Assembly: GCA_963580285.1 (NCBI GenBank)
Contig: OY757023.1
Span: 89,181,108 to 89,245,107, forward strand
Direction: 5' to 3'
Source: Lucinisca nassula
Taxonomy: Eukaryota > Mollusca > Bivalvia > Lucinida > Lucinidae
DNA: 64,000 nt
Numbering within the stretch: position 1 is the first letter of the stretch; each line of letters starts with the position of its first letter. Shown here in pieces: positions 12,301 through 27,300 of the stretch. The notes under the pieces were generated by a model, which had not been told where the DNA came from, searched no databases, and saw only the letters and a program-made list of their open reading frames with translations. The translations under genes were made by a program, and so were the position numbers.

Positions 12301-15300
12301 TCCTTGCTCCTTGACTGATTGACTGATGGTAATGAAACTTATGTAAGCTCACTTTGTTTGCTGCAATTTTCTGGAACACGGAATCCATTGAATTGCTTTA
12401 GTATCCAAATAAGAAAGTAATTGCAGAAATATAATATGAAATTCTGTTCTGGTTGATGTCTGACTGGATATTAGACCCTGATTACTTAGCTCCAAATAAG
12501 GAGAAATAACCATGTTAATTCAGGAATAATTTTCCACATGTCTTATTCAAAAAGTTATGTTTGTGGAACTTGTTAGAATAGCCTCGTTGACGGGGACGTT
12601 TAACCTCAAATCAAACAAACAAACTTTACTGTCTCTTTATTTTTTCTCCTTTTCTCTGGAAGATGCCAAAAAATGACCAGCAAGGATTGTTTGATGTGAT
12701 CATAAAAACATCGCAACAACAGCAACTGTCAAGGAATGGTTCTCAGTTGTTTCTTTCCACTTGTCAGTAGTACATACTTTCGAGAATTCTGACCATCATC
12801 CGGAAATAGGGTACATACAGACGACCCGCATTGTATTTGTTCCCCGTTATTGTGGTGTTATAATGAATTTGTGGTTACAAATAATCCCGGATAGGAATAT
12901 GATAGTTTATAAATTTCCACATCATTACTCCTGAAAACAAATGTTATAGACATTAGTTAGAATCGCCTCCGTGAGGCAATCCTAACAAACAGGGCTCGAG
13001 AAACTGAAGAATCCAAATCGGTCCAGCCAGATTTCGCCAAAAATTCCGGAAATTGCCGATCGGTTTCGGTAATTTCCGTAAACGTCCTTGGCGATATGCA
13101 ATTTCAAAATGTGTTATTAGCGTAACGAATGACATACCAATGTTGCTCTTACACTTATCAATGGATATGAGCACCAGTATCTCGATTATTAACAGTAATT
13201 ATTGCTCACATCGTTCCGATTTCATCTACTTTCATTTTCTACGCCAGATTTTTACCTACTTTCATTTTCCCAATATCCGGGTCACTCACAACCTGAAGAC
13301 TGCTAAAGGGATACAACCGACGTGGGGCAGTCAAAGACCAGTTCGATGGTCACTATATAAACCTTTAACATATTTCTCTTATTTCACGCATTTTATTTTG
13401 CCCAAATTAATTTGTTAACAAAATGCGACCGATTTTGCAGCCAAGTGGTCGGAAAATGACGTCATCCGGTTTCCGTTTACACAATACACATTAATGCAGC
13501 AAAGGACGTAACACACACGCCTGTTTTATGTCACAAATTTTAATAGGGCGTATTTCTAAAAACAATCGCTTTGAACGGGTTAAAAAATCGAAAAAACATT
13601 TCTTTAATCTCGAACCAAAACATGACTGAACGAGAGTCATTCAAAATCTTACATGGCCGAACCGAGTTCTAAAGAATATAAATACATATTTCACGATTAC
13701 ACAAGCCTGAAACAAATAGCTTTGTCTACAAATGACGACCGATATTGAAGCCACGTGATCGGAAAATCCCGTCATGCGGTTTCATTTTAATTCATTCACA
13801 CACATGGTTTGTTATTGGTTTCAATGGAGCGTATTTCTTAAATAAAAATATCGTTTAAAATGGGTGAAATAAGGCATTTTCCCTCGAAGGCAATGTTCAG
13901 ACATGACAGGTGTGTATTGAAAATTGCGCCCTGTGAATAAAAAACAAAAAAACATACACACACAATTTTATATTCAAATACCGTTTTGGTAGTAAGCCAT
14001 AAATTAATGACTTGTGTAAACAAACTAGCGTATGTCCTGCATTGATTGACCTTATTTTCTCACCTTGCCAGCTTGCAGATAACGCCTGAGGCCAGTGTTC
14101 GCGGTTTAATAATTTTGACACACGGGTCAAATTTCGCTGCGATAAGATCAAAGAACCCGACGTGGACTTGTCCAATTTTCACCTAGTTAGATAATGAACC
14201 GGTCTAACACCTTGTATTGTAGGCGTTTTTTGTATACATGCTTGGATTATCAGTGGCAAACGGTCAACATATTGATTTAGCGAAATTTTCGAACCGATTT
14301 TTTAAAAATGTTATAGAATTATGGACCGATTTTTTAACCTTCTTCTGAAGTCAAAATCGGATTATGGAGGGCAAATTCGGTCCAGAACCGGAAAACCGAT
14401 ATTTTCTCGAGCCCTGCTAACAAATATCTATAACATTTGTTTCTTGAAGTATTAAATTACAAGAATGTTTCTTGACTACGAATTCGATTTGGGCATTTCC
14501 AACCCGAGAGAAGCCCACGTCGCTTGGAATCGAGGCTAAGCCTTGCGCTAAGAATTCATTCCATTGAAATTGTCGTAACGAGTTTTGCTGTTATAACGAA
14601 TGTCGGTATAAAGAGGATTTACTATATAACATGTATAAACTTCTTTGTTTCAGAGGTTGACGACACAGACCTAAAACCGCCGGAAGTGGAACTGGATGAA
14701 CATCATCCGAAAGCAACTCGAACTTTATTTATTGGGAATTTGGAAAAAGACATCACTACAGAAGAATTGAAAGAGAAATTGAAAACTTATGGAGAAATCA
14801 TTGTAAGATTTATAATTTTATGGTTTTGTTATTGTATGGAAGTACATTGAGCCATTTTTATCATCCTTTTGTTTGTGTATACCTCTCTATAAGCCGGCCT
14901 CAGTAGCTCAGTCGGATGCTGGTCTGACTGGTGATCAAGAGGAGGCGGGGTTGATACCTGCCTTGTCCAGCAACATTTATCCTTGCACACCAGACAAGGA
15001 AATCCATGATTTTACCCTGGGATAGAAATTTATGTTCTGACCCTGGTGTTCCGACACAAAATCGAATATAATCGCGTGTTTGATAAATGCACTGGTTGAA
15101 TACGACCTCGTTTGCGCCGTCGTTAAGGTTGACGTCACAGCGCGTTACGTGACATCACTAAACATTCCTGTAGTGTCATCACGGTATGGCGGACGTTGGT
15201 AACCGAAGTGGCTGCAACATTAAAAATCCGCGGTAAAAATAGAAGGTATGCAAGAAAAAGAATCTTATATGGGTGTGAGGGGTGAATAGAAAAATCTGTC

Positions 15301-18300
15301 CCTCGGGATCACTGTCCGGCATCAATCGGCAAGCCTCGTGATGCCGGACAGTGACCCTCGAGACGGATTTTTCCATCCACCCCTCACAGCCATATAAGAT
15401 TCTTATATTCTAGGAGATTGTTCGTTATTCTCTCCCATTCGTTGATTCAAGACAGTTTCTGGCAAAAGAATAAGCACTGTACTGATTAGCCGCTTATGTA
15501 TAAGCCTGACCAGGAAAACTTTTGTTAGATAAACTGACTGGCTTTACATGATCCTAGTAATGTTGACTGGGCCATTATAGACCAAACCAACCAACCATGA
15601 AGGGACCTGTAAGTGTTGACAAGCCATTCATAGCCCCAGATAAGAGGGGGTATCCACATATATTTCTTATTTCTGCACGAAAACACCAGTTGTGGGTACT
15701 CATTAGAAGCCCCTCGCTGAGGTACTTTTAATGAGTACCCACAACGTAAGTTTTCGTGTAGAAATAAGAAAAATATTGGTATTTTTCGGACGAAAAAAAA
15801 AAAAAAAAAAAAAGCCCTTTATCAGGAGCTATGGTCATTGAAACATGGCTTTTGATTTGTTCACTGACTGCATACAGCACATAAGGAACTTTTTTTCATG
15901 TGCAGACTCTAATATTAAATAGTACATTATGAAAAAGGAAAGATTGAACAAGACATGCTCCTATTAACTTTCATCCTGATAGTTCCGTAACAAGAAAAAC
16001 CTACCTTTTGGGATTATGACAGTGTTAGACACAAAATGGCCTGCTCAACTATACAGGTCAACAAGTCTTGAAATTTTAGATGTAGAAACTAGAGATATCA
16101 TTCTATCCAAACAGCGAACACAAAGGGGCAGATCAGACTGCACGAATGCGCAGTCTGATCTGCCCCTTTGTTGTTCGGAAATGGAAAAAACAGGTTTTTC
16201 TCATTATGTTGTCATGCGACAAGGTCTCTGAAGATGCATTCATCAGGGAAACCAGTCCTGGAAACATGGTTAATTGAAATGAAATACCTATTAGTCACCT
16301 ACTCTTGAAATGGATGTTTTACAGTATTTCTCCTTAATTTTCTGGCAGCTCAACTCATTAACCATTTAGTACCAGAAACCCCAAAACGGGTACCCTGGCA
16401 AAGAGTGCAGGCCCAGATCAGACGCCGCATTCTGATCAGGGCCTTCACTGTTTGCAAAAAGTTCAGCCATTTTCCTACTAAATTTTGAAGAAAACCTTAA
16501 TTTTGAAATGGACTCCTGCTATATATATAAGGAGGAAGATTCCATTTGGTACAAAAAGGGTTAAACATTCTAGTTTTAAACTTTTGAACAAGTACAATTT
16601 ACTACCCGATTTTGTGTCTAAATGCAGCTGGATGAGTGAAAACTTTTGTAGACCCTGATGAGAGAATGCGTCGTCTTATCTGTGTTTTCACTGTTTGCTC
16701 ATGCCTGTCTGTCGGAAGACATATAGGAGAGTATCTATTAGTCACTTGTTCTGGAATTGGAAGTATAAACTCGTAAAGGACAACTGCCAGACAACTTTTT
16801 CAGAAACTAAAAATCTCTTTTTTTATTTACAAATAAATTGAAGGCTTTAAATTTAATATGAATCATTCACTTGGCGTGTGCTTTACTTAAAATTTCCGGC
16901 CTTATTTCTGTAGAAACCAAATGATAATGTTATCTGCCACTCAATTCTGCATGGTGCTTTTAGCTTTAAAACATATTGCAACTAACTAGAGAATTGGAGC
17001 CTGGAATTGATACGTGAATCAAAGGAGTGGCCGAGACTCTTCTAGATGATTCTCGTAACATACTCCTGATCTTGTTGTATAGAATTGCCACATCAAACCA
17101 ACTCTAACAAATTACCAGTTTGTTTGAAGAGGCAGTTCTAAAGAAATCCTGCAGTTTATGCTTGTTAATGTTATATAGAGGATCTTACATGAGTGTTCAT
17201 GTATTATTGAATTTATTAAACGAGTTGAGGAAAAGGGATAAAATGCTAGGCTTAGCCTAGCATTTTATCCCTTTTCCTCGAGGAGTTTAATAAATTATTG
17301 ATATAGAGGATCCACATGAGTGTTCATGTATTATTGAATTTATTAAACGAGTTGAGGAAAAGGGATAAAATGCGAGGCTGTGCCGAGCATTTTATCCCTT
17401 TTCCTCGACGAGTTTAATAAATTCAATATTACATGAGCACGAATGCAAGATTCTATTTATCGTATGACATTTAAAACGCATTTTATTCACGATTGTTTAC
17501 AAAAATGTCAATATTCCGCCATTAGTAAACGCGACGTCGTTAAGGACATCGTACATTTAACATTACGGGACTTATCTAGCTAATTTGCATATTTAATCCA
17601 CTAGTGGATTATCGAAAATATTACATGGCGTTATTACACTCTCAGACGCGACGTCATATGATAAAAGTATGAATAAGCTTCTTGCAGACCTAGGGGTTTA
17701 GCGGACTCTTAGATATCAGGCCTGTCACTGCTGTGAGTTTGAATCTTGCTTGGTCACATGTGAGATGCCAAGTTCTGCAATGCAAGGTCGGTTTGTTCTT
17801 TGGGTACTCTGGTTTTCGCCAACCTGAAATTGACAGTTGGCTTGATAAACTGTATTTTCCCTAAAATTGGGACATTTTAACCCATTTAGTACCAGAAACC
17901 CCAAAACGCGTACCCTGGCAAACAGTGAAGGCCCAGATCAGATGCCGCAGAATGCGGCGCCTGATCAGGGCCTACACTGTTTGCAAAAGGTTCAACCATT
18001 TTCCAAATAAATTTTGAAGAAAACACAACCAGTTACCTGACACCCCTAAATTTTGAAATGGACTCCTGCTATATATAAGGAAGAAGATTCCATTTGGTAC
18101 AAAAAAGGGTGAAAAAGCATTATACTGTTATAAATAACTCAATACACAACTTGTCCACAAATACTTGGGCTCAGAGGCAAACAGTGTAGAGCCAGATCAG
18201 ACTGCTCCTTCAGCATTGACTTTGGCATTCGACTATTTCGGGTAAATATGGTATTTTAGAAATAATCTTGAAAGAGCCAAAAGAAAAAGTCTCATAAATA

Positions 18301-21300
18301 TCATTGTTGTATCTCATCTGGAGCTATTAAGCTTTAAGGGGAATGGGAACACCTTAGGGGAGGCAAACTCCTGCAGAAGTATTTTTGTCTCCCATCTCAA
18401 TAGGGGTCAACTCTTAAAGAAAAGAATTTGCTCCTAAGGAGCAAATTCTTTCCTTTAAGAGTAGACCCCTTTTTCTTTGGAACAGATTTTATAGAAAAAT
18501 GAACAGGAAGTCCCGAAAGTTGTCTCCCGTTGAAAAATGGCAGAAAAATAAGCCAAGTGTTCCCATTCTCCTTAAGTTCATAGAACAATAATTGTAGCAA
18601 CAGATAAAGGGTACAATTATTTCTCCATATAAACCTATGTTGTGGGTATTCTTTTGGACTGCCTCACCAACAAAGTTCAAATGAATAGTATTTATGGAGA
18701 ATTGACAAAAGCTTTTCTTTAATTTTCACCAAATATCCACCAGATACCCTGTTTCCAAGGAATATGTCTTTATGTGCTTTTATGTATAATTTCAGGATGT
18801 TGATGTGAAACGACAGGGAGCTGTGTCGGCATACGCTTTTATTCAGTTTTCTGACATATCAAGTGTGGTTAGAGCTTTGCGAGACCTTGAGGGCTCGAAT
18901 ATCGGGGCTAACAAAGTTAAGGTAGGTCTTAACCACAGATGACGAACCAGCAGTGACCACAAACTGCTAACCTAGCCACAGAAGGAGGATTTTTGGATGT
19001 TTCTTGCCGTAAAAATCCTAAAAGTTTGAACACCTTGAGGACTTGCTGTAATTCTCCTAAAATTTTGACGGATTTGTTTCACGATCCAACAAGGAGTCCA
19101 AAAGGTGTAAACGGAATGACAAATAGTGTAGACCCTGATCAGACTGCTCCTTAAGGAGCAGTCTGATCTGGGTTTGCACTGTTTGCTTAGGCTTATCTGT
19201 CCCAATACTAATGGTTCTTAGGGTTCGTCAAATCCAAACTTAAGCTGCTTGCCTAGCCATCTTCAAATGGCTCGGAATTGCAATATTTCTTATATATTCT
19301 ACATAGTTTTTCTTGGCAAGGGAAATAATAAATGTCGTTGCCCGGCCAGAATGTGGATTTGTACCAAGCAGCTTTTTTGAGTGGATTTGCCCTCCTTATC
19401 TGGCGGTGCTATGAGTCCATTTATACCTGTATTATAGTAGTCGCAGATAAGATTGACTAGGCGGAGCTATTCAGGAGTTGTCAGTATATGTCAAAATTCG
19501 CTGAGTCCACCAGAAGATTGGGTAGAGTGCCTTTTGTACGCTTTCTACAAGCAGACGAAATGGTTATATACGCCACAGCTATGCTTGTGTTACAGTTGAA
19601 TTCACACAATCGAGAGAATTGGTTTACCTTTTTATCAATGGAAAATTCCTAAGGCAGGTACAAACGATAGCTCCGCCTAGTCAATCTTATCTGCGACTAC
19701 TATACCTGCACATGCTAAATACATGGATTTAACCACACCCCTTTCTGACTATCATCCAACCAAATTATAATGTATAGAATCTTTCAAATTCACAAACTGA
19801 ATGACAAACAGTGTAGCTCACGATCAGATGGCTTCTTCAGAAGCCATATCACGATCAGATGGCTTCAGAAGCTCTACGCTGTTTGACAATGTAGATCCTG
19901 ATCAGATGACTACATCAGAAGCCATATGATCATGCTCTACACTGTTTGCAAGGGTAGGGACTGTCCTGTTCAGCAGGACATGGATTAGAAGTCTTTAAAA
20001 GTGGTATTGTGTGGGAATGGCTGATGTGTTGTGCTGTTGCGATAGCAACTGCTTCATGTAGTTAACATGCTTATGGCTTTATTCACCAGTTTTGGTACAC
20101 TATCCGTTGATATCTTTCAACAATTCATTATCATTGTATCAATGTCTCGAAAGGACTTGCTGTATTCTTCTAAATCTTGGACAAATTTGTTTCATGATCC
20201 AGCAAGGAGTGCAAAAGGTACAGACAGAATGGCAAACAGTGTAGACCCTGATCAGACTGCTCCTTCAGGAGCAGTCTGATCTGGGTCTGCACTGTTTGCT
20301 TAGGCTTATCTGTCCCAGTACTTAGGATCATTATGGTAGTAAGGAATTAGTTTATGAGACCGACTTATTTATTTTGAAAATATATGTTGTGTGTACTCAT
20401 TAGAAATTCTAACACAGCGCGCCTATATAGGCAATGGAAAATAACTGTGTTTTATTCTGCAACAAATCACAGCTCGGAAGAGCGTGACGAGTGACGTCAT
20501 TAAAATTCCCAATTTATTACGTCACTAGTCGATTTCCTTGACGTTAGACGGTGTAACGTCATTTTCTCGCATCGAAAACGTAAGAAAAGGATATAAATGC
20601 ATGTGTTTCAGTCGATAATTTTAGCGGGATTTCTTCTAACAATGGCGAAAGGTTGTGAGATTTTGAAGGAAACAACAACATTATTGCCGATTTTCAGCGT
20701 GTTAGAATCGAAATAGATCAGCTCTTGTCTGTGATTTGTTGAGTAATAAATCACGGTTTGTCGGTCAGTTGTAAGTAGACAAATCACGCGCGCTACGCAC
20801 TTGTGATTTGTCTACTTTACAACTGACCTCCAAACTGTGATTTATTACTCAACAAATCACAGTTAGGGCTGATCTATTTCTTAAATAGAAGCAAAGGCAA
20901 AGATCAGGAATCAATACAATTACGTACCTCACACTTCCCATCCAAGGCAACAAAGGGAAAGAAACACCAACATAAAACATCTCCATAGTCAAAATTTAAC
21001 GAGCAGAAAGCCAAAAGGTCAGTTTCTTCCCCAATCAGGGGTCGGGCTTCTCCAGACTTTCCGATGAGTCTTTAACCTTTACCCTGCTGTAGGCGACAAG
21101 CCCTATCTTTGCAAACAGTGTAGATCCAGATCAGATGGCTTCTGAAGAAGCCATCTGATCAGGATCTACACAGTTTGACTTTCAGTTTATGAATATGTAG
21201 AAATAAGCTGCATCAAGTAATCTGATTGGTTCAAAGTCAGAAATGAGTGTGGCTTAATTGAATATTCAGCAGGTTAATGGTTAAACCAAGGTCTCGTCTC

Positions 21301-24300
21301 TGTATGACCTTAGCTGTTGGTGGAATGTAAAACTCACTCACAGTTTCTTCCACACAAAATGGCCAAACTGCTATCCAAAATAAAAAGATGAAAAGTTTTC
21401 CTTCTCTTTTGCTGGATGATTAACACATTCAGGTAGGCGATATTAGTTTTCATATGAAAACTGACAAGACACACTGTTAAAATTCATCTAGGAAATGTCA
21501 ATATATTAGTTTATATAATCATTAAAATAACAGAAGCCTCTTTGGTGTAGTAGATAAGCTGCTCGCCTCGCAAACCAGGGGTTGTGGGATCGATTCTGGG
21601 CTTCTCAAGACTTTCAAATTAGTCTTTAAATGCAGGTCCTGTCTTCTTATGACCTTGGTGGGACGTAAAACTCACACAATGAAAAAATAACAGTAATTCT
21701 CAATTTTGCTTTGTCGTGAGCTGGCTATCAAGAATTTCAACATGTTTGTTGAGGTGAACCAAGTTTTCGTATGCAAACTGACAAAAAAGATACAAACTGC
21801 AAGAGTTCGACCAGTTTTATTTAATCACTCAAGTTACAGAATGATTATCAGGTCTTCCTGGGAGGGGTGCCGCTAAGCTCAAGATAAAGAGAGTGGAGTA
21901 ACGATGACAATTAAGGGGAATGGGGACACCTGGCAGATTTTTTTGCCGTTTTCAAAGGGAGATAACTTTTGAGACTATAAGCCCTGTCCCACTTGGGTCT
22001 ACTCTTAAAGGAAAGAATTTGCTCCTGAGGAGCAAATTCTTTCCTTTAAGAGTTGACACCTAATGACATTGGAGACAAAAATACTTTTTGCTGGAGTTGC
22101 CTCCCCTGAAGGTGTATCCATCCCCCTTAAGCTATAAAGAATCCCAATATGGAGTAGCATGACGTGTAATAGAAAGGGTATTTTTCCCTTAATTAGTCCT
22201 AAAAAAACAAAAGCTGTGAAAATTTGTTAGACTCCCCTTTGCGAGGCTATGCTAACAACTTGTTTCCTAATGTATTCTATACAATATTCTTTAATATCAT
22301 CATTAATCCGTCCCATATTGCGCCAAGAATTTGTTACTCTGAAATAGTCATTATAACGAGTTTTGTTGTAATTTTGAATGTTGGTATAAAGACCAGTAAT
22401 TATTAATTATGGCTGTTATATTCATATTTTTTTTATTTTCAGCTGGGTTTTGGAAAAAGCATGGCCACAAGTTGCATATGGCTAGATAACTTAGCAGAAA
22501 CCGTCAGTGAAGGTTTCCTGTGTCGGCAGTTCGGCCGCTTTGGTGGGATCAGTCATGCAGTTGTCGATCGGACAAAGAAGCGAGGACTAGTTTTCTTCAT
22601 GAATATCGAAAGTGCTCAGTTTGCATTACCAGAGATGAGGAACCGGATCTGGAATGGAAAGAAAGTACATGTATGTATAATATTATTTTTTTGTTGAATC
22701 ACTTTTAATTTTATTAAACTGACAAATTTATATTCTCCCAGCAGAAACCCGTTTGAATCACTGCATAGAGGGGGATTGTAGTAAGTGTTTATACTTATTA
22801 GCTCAGTAAGTATGAAAAGTGAAGTCAAAATCAATATGGACAGGAGCAAAAGTACACCAATTTTCTTAGTCTGAACAAATGTGTGAAGCCAAGGGGTGCA
22901 GATTTTCTTGGCAACAAAATTCTTGATAACTGACGTCCTCATGATGACAAGTTTAAACAATATTTTGAATGGTTCACATATCAGAATGCACATTCTGTGA
23001 AACTTTGATGCACCAATGGCAAAAGCATTTCTGTTTGTTTCAGAAAACATAAGAGGTGGATATTACTTTCTATCTTCTGCTCTGCAGACAATTCACATGT
23101 CTTTTCACGGCTTATTCTCTCTGCATAATAGTAATAAAAAATATCGTATTTACCTTGCGTATTCTGACAGTCAGGCCTGACCGAACACTGTAGACCCATA
23201 TGAGAAACCGCAGATTGCGGTGTCTCATCAGGGTCTACACTGTTTGCCAATCATCCTGCTATTCTTAGACATAATATCTGTTAGTACATTGTACTTGTTC
23301 AAATTTTAGGACACTTTTAAAAGCATAATTTGTCTTAATTTTAGTTAGTCTTAAGAGCAGAATTTCACTGGACAATAATATTTTTCAGATTGACTTTGCG
23401 AGTCGGGACTGCCAGGAAGCATTCTTCCAGAAGATGGAGGCTACTGGTCAGTTACAGCCGGGAGAGAGGCCCGACCCCCGCTGGATGAACAAACAGTTAC
23501 AGAACGACCCTCATTGGGATGAAAGGTGAGGCTGACTATGTTAGGTTAACCAATTTTGTACCAAATGGAATCTTCCCCCTTATATATAGCAGGCATCCAT
23601 TTCAAAATTTAGAGGTGACAGGTTGTGTTATCTTGGAACTTTATTTGGGAAGAGGTGGAACCCTTTGCTAACAGTGTAGGTTCTGATCAGAGGCTGCTTC
23701 TGTGGGATCTGATCTGGGCCTGCACTGTTTGCCAATCACCCATTTCGGAGTTTTCGGTACAAAATGGGTTAAGCGTCAGTTACAGCTGTTGCTGATTACA
23801 TTTTCAAATATTTTCCATTTTCTATTCTTAGAGACAATAAGGCTTGACATACCATGTGAATTGTCTGCTGACATTCATATGAAATACCAGTTCTGATTTT
23901 TCATAATTTGCATGAAATGTTGAGCCCAAAAAAGAAATAACAAAACCCCCAAAAAACACAAAAAACAGAAAAACCAGAAAAAAATAGAATGTTATCAGCT
24001 CCAGTAAAAGTTTCGCTGAGCACTTCACTGTTGGGATTGGTTTTGCTTTGGAATCAGAGATGACACTTAAAGTCCCAAATAATTGTTTTGTTTGTTAGTT
24101 TCATTTGAGGTTTAATTTCATTTCATTGGAGGTCATTTTGGAGACATTGCTTCCAACCTTTTTGGACTATTGGCCGACGTTGAGATGAAATGACATCTCA
24201 AGCCCTGCCGTCCAATGAAACCAATAGGGTTTATATGCGTGCCCTGTCCGGCTAGACACTTTGCCTCAGCAGACTTAGAGCCTCTAAGGGTTGACCCGTA

Positions 24301-27300
24301 CTCATGTGCGGTGGGTTTCAACTCTGCGTGGAAGCAGCCCAGTCTGTTTCTAAAAAAAAACATCTTGTCTGTCAACAATATACTTAAAAGACATCTCCTG
24401 ATCTGGAGAAAGAATTTTGAAATAATTTTACAGGAATGTTGCTTGGGTGACTCTACCAAAATTGCCTAAACTGACGAGATGACCACCAGAGCTAAAAATT
24501 TTGTCTTTCAACATTACTTAAAAGACATCTCCTAAATCAGTGAACAGATTTAGGAATAATTTTACAGGAATATTCCTTGGATCACCCTCTACTAAAATTA
24601 CCCAAACTGTTCTGCTCGGATGAAAAAGATGGCCACCAGAGCTAAAAATAGAAAATATCTTCTCGTCTTTCAAAAATATCGTGTTTGATTGTGACTCACC
24701 TCAGTAAATCCAAAAACATGTTGTGAGTCCTGGTAAGAATGGACTTGATAAGGTGATTTTAACCCATTGTGTACCGGAAACCCCAAAACCGGTAAATGGA
24801 AAACAGTGCAGGCCCAGATTAGACGCCGCAGAACGCGGCGTCTAATCAGGGCCTCCACTTTTCCAAAAGTTCAGCCATTTTCCAAATAAATTATGACGAA
24901 AATGCAACCTGACGCCCCTAAATGTTGAAATGGATTCCTGCTATATATAAGGCGAAAGATTCCATTTGGTACAAAATGGGTTAACAAACACCCACAACAT
25001 ACGTTTCTGACAAGATAAGAAAAGTTATCTGAAGCAATGGGGGGACATTATAAATTGAGCCGGGGCACAGCATTTCCTACAATTTACATGTGCGCCCAGT
25101 GAAGACCTAGATCAGCCTGTGCATCCACGCAGTCTGATTAGAGTCTTCGTTGTGCGCTCGGAGTGTAAGAAAGAGCCCAATGCTCCCCTTCATGCAGCAA
25201 GAGAAGTCTCCGGTCTTTATGGATGTGCAGGTTGAACTGATTCTTTGCTGGGTGCACATGTAGATTGTAGGAAATGCTGTCCCCCAGCTCAAATTATAAT
25301 TTCTCTGTATCTTAACAGTGGGGGATGGTTGGGTGAGGCCAAGGTGCCATGTAACATACTTCACTGGGGCATCCAACTGATAGTGGCTTACAGTATCTAA
25401 GTTGAAGCTGTAATGGATGGTATAAAATTTATACAGTAGATCTTTCGATGGCTCGAACACCGTTGGCTCGTATACCATGGATGTGTCGAACCCATTCTTG
25501 AGCCCCTAGCGAAATCCTCTACATAAGAAATAGTGGGGGATGATTAAGGAGATTTTAGTCTTATATCTTGCAAAAGTATGCTGTGTGTACTCATTAGAAT
25601 CGCCTCGATGAGGCGATTCTATTGAGTACACACAGCATACATTTTCATTATAGAACACCGAAAAGATGTCTAAAAGTATCTCGTTATGCCTCCTGGCAGT
25701 CACCTCAGTGGCTCGAACTACCCGTCTCGAACAGATTTTCGAGGTCCCAAAGGTGTTCGAGCCATTGAAGTTCGACTGTAGATTATTAATTTCTCTCTCT
25801 GTTACAGCATGGAGAAAGACTTCTCTGGGAATACACCACATTCCAACGCTCTTAACAGACGAGGCAGCTTTCCGTTCCGACGAGGTCGCGGACGATTTCA
25901 GCGGGGCTGGGGAGCTTTCAGAGGTCGAGGTGCACCCTTTGAACATGGGAATTTTAACAGTGAGGAATTCCCTGGCAGAAGAAAGTAAGTAGACTTTAGG
26001 TCCCAGTTTTTTTTAATCCATCAACATAGCAACAGATAAGGTGCATATTTCGTGATAATTGAAGGATAGTTTTTGTTAGTTCTCCATAAAAACCTATGTT
26101 GTGGGTATTCATTAGAACCGCCTCATTGAGGCGGTTCTAATGAATACCAACAACATAGGTTTATATGGAGAACCTCGATGAGGCGGTTCTAATGAATACC
26201 CACAACATAGGTTTATATGGAGAACCTCGATGAGGCAGTTCTAATGAATACCCACAACATAGGTTTTTATGGAGAAATAAGGAAAACTATGGCCAGCCTC
26301 TGTAGCTCAGTCTAATGCGTGGCTGACTGGTGAGCAGGAGGACGCAGGTTCGATACCTGCCAGGGTCGGCAACGTGGAGATTGATCATGAAATCTTTTCT
26401 ATGGTCATTCTATCCCTTTTGCTGATTCAAGAAGGGCAGTTGTCAGTTTCTTGCGAAAGAATGTGCACTGTACTTGTTAACCGCTTAAGTATAAGCCTGC
26501 CCAGAAAAAGTGTGGATAGGTAAACTGACCGGCTCAAAAATTACCTAAAAAGTGTTGACTGGGCCGTTAAACTCCAATACAAACAAACAAATAGGGAAAA
26601 CTATCCTCCAATTATCACAAAATACGCACCTTATCTGTCGCTGTGCATCAAAAGTGTTGTCAGTTAGACATTCTTGTATAAAATCCTATGAACATGGCTG
26701 TTTGAAGCTGTTCTTGACTGAATCAGAACTTTGTCTGAACAAGAAAATCCATATTCAAATCATGAAATTCACGTGCTGTTTGAATATGGCTTTTGAACTT
26801 TTGATATCACAAGATGGGCCTTGCTTTAATTACTTACGCTGAGTAATGTTATGTTATCGCCCTGAACATAGCATTTTAGAATTTTATGATGACGTCAAAG
26901 GGTCATTGCGTAACTGGCATAATTGTAAATAACTATAGGAAGATTCCATTCAGTTGAAGATTGGTTAACCCATTGTATACCAGTGGACTCTTCCATTGCT
27001 ACATGTTGGACACGTCAGTTTGTCATATAAGGGGTCGCAGACTTATGTTTTCGTTTTTACTCTATTTTTGAGCAGAAAATTCTGTTAGCAAATAGTACAG
27101 GACCTGATCAGACGCCACGTTCTGTGGCATCTGAACTGGGCCTGCACTGTTTGCCAAGGTACCCCTTTTGGGGTTTCCTGCATGCATTGGGTTAAAATAT
27201 GTATTCTATATAGCTTGGCCCATAAACATAGCAACAGATTATGTTGGTATTATCAGAAAATATTCTATTAATATCTTAGACCGGCCCGATAGCTCAGTTG

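Noticed and set aside
13053..13418. 121-codon frame inside the hAT-like element, considered as a transposase remnant
   Set aside because: No hAT dimerisation or catalytic motif; composition looks random.
15258..15407. Bacterial-style rho-independent terminator
   Set aside because: The inverted repeat belongs to a palindromic mobile element in an animal intron.
22616..23050. 144-codon minus-strand frame between exons 5 and 6
   Set aside because: Intronic sequence overlapping exon 5 on the other strand, with no domain or conserved composition.
25506..25946. 146-codon minus-strand frame over a TA-I MITE and exon 7
   Set aside because: Crosses an element boundary and a splice site, so it cannot be one gene.
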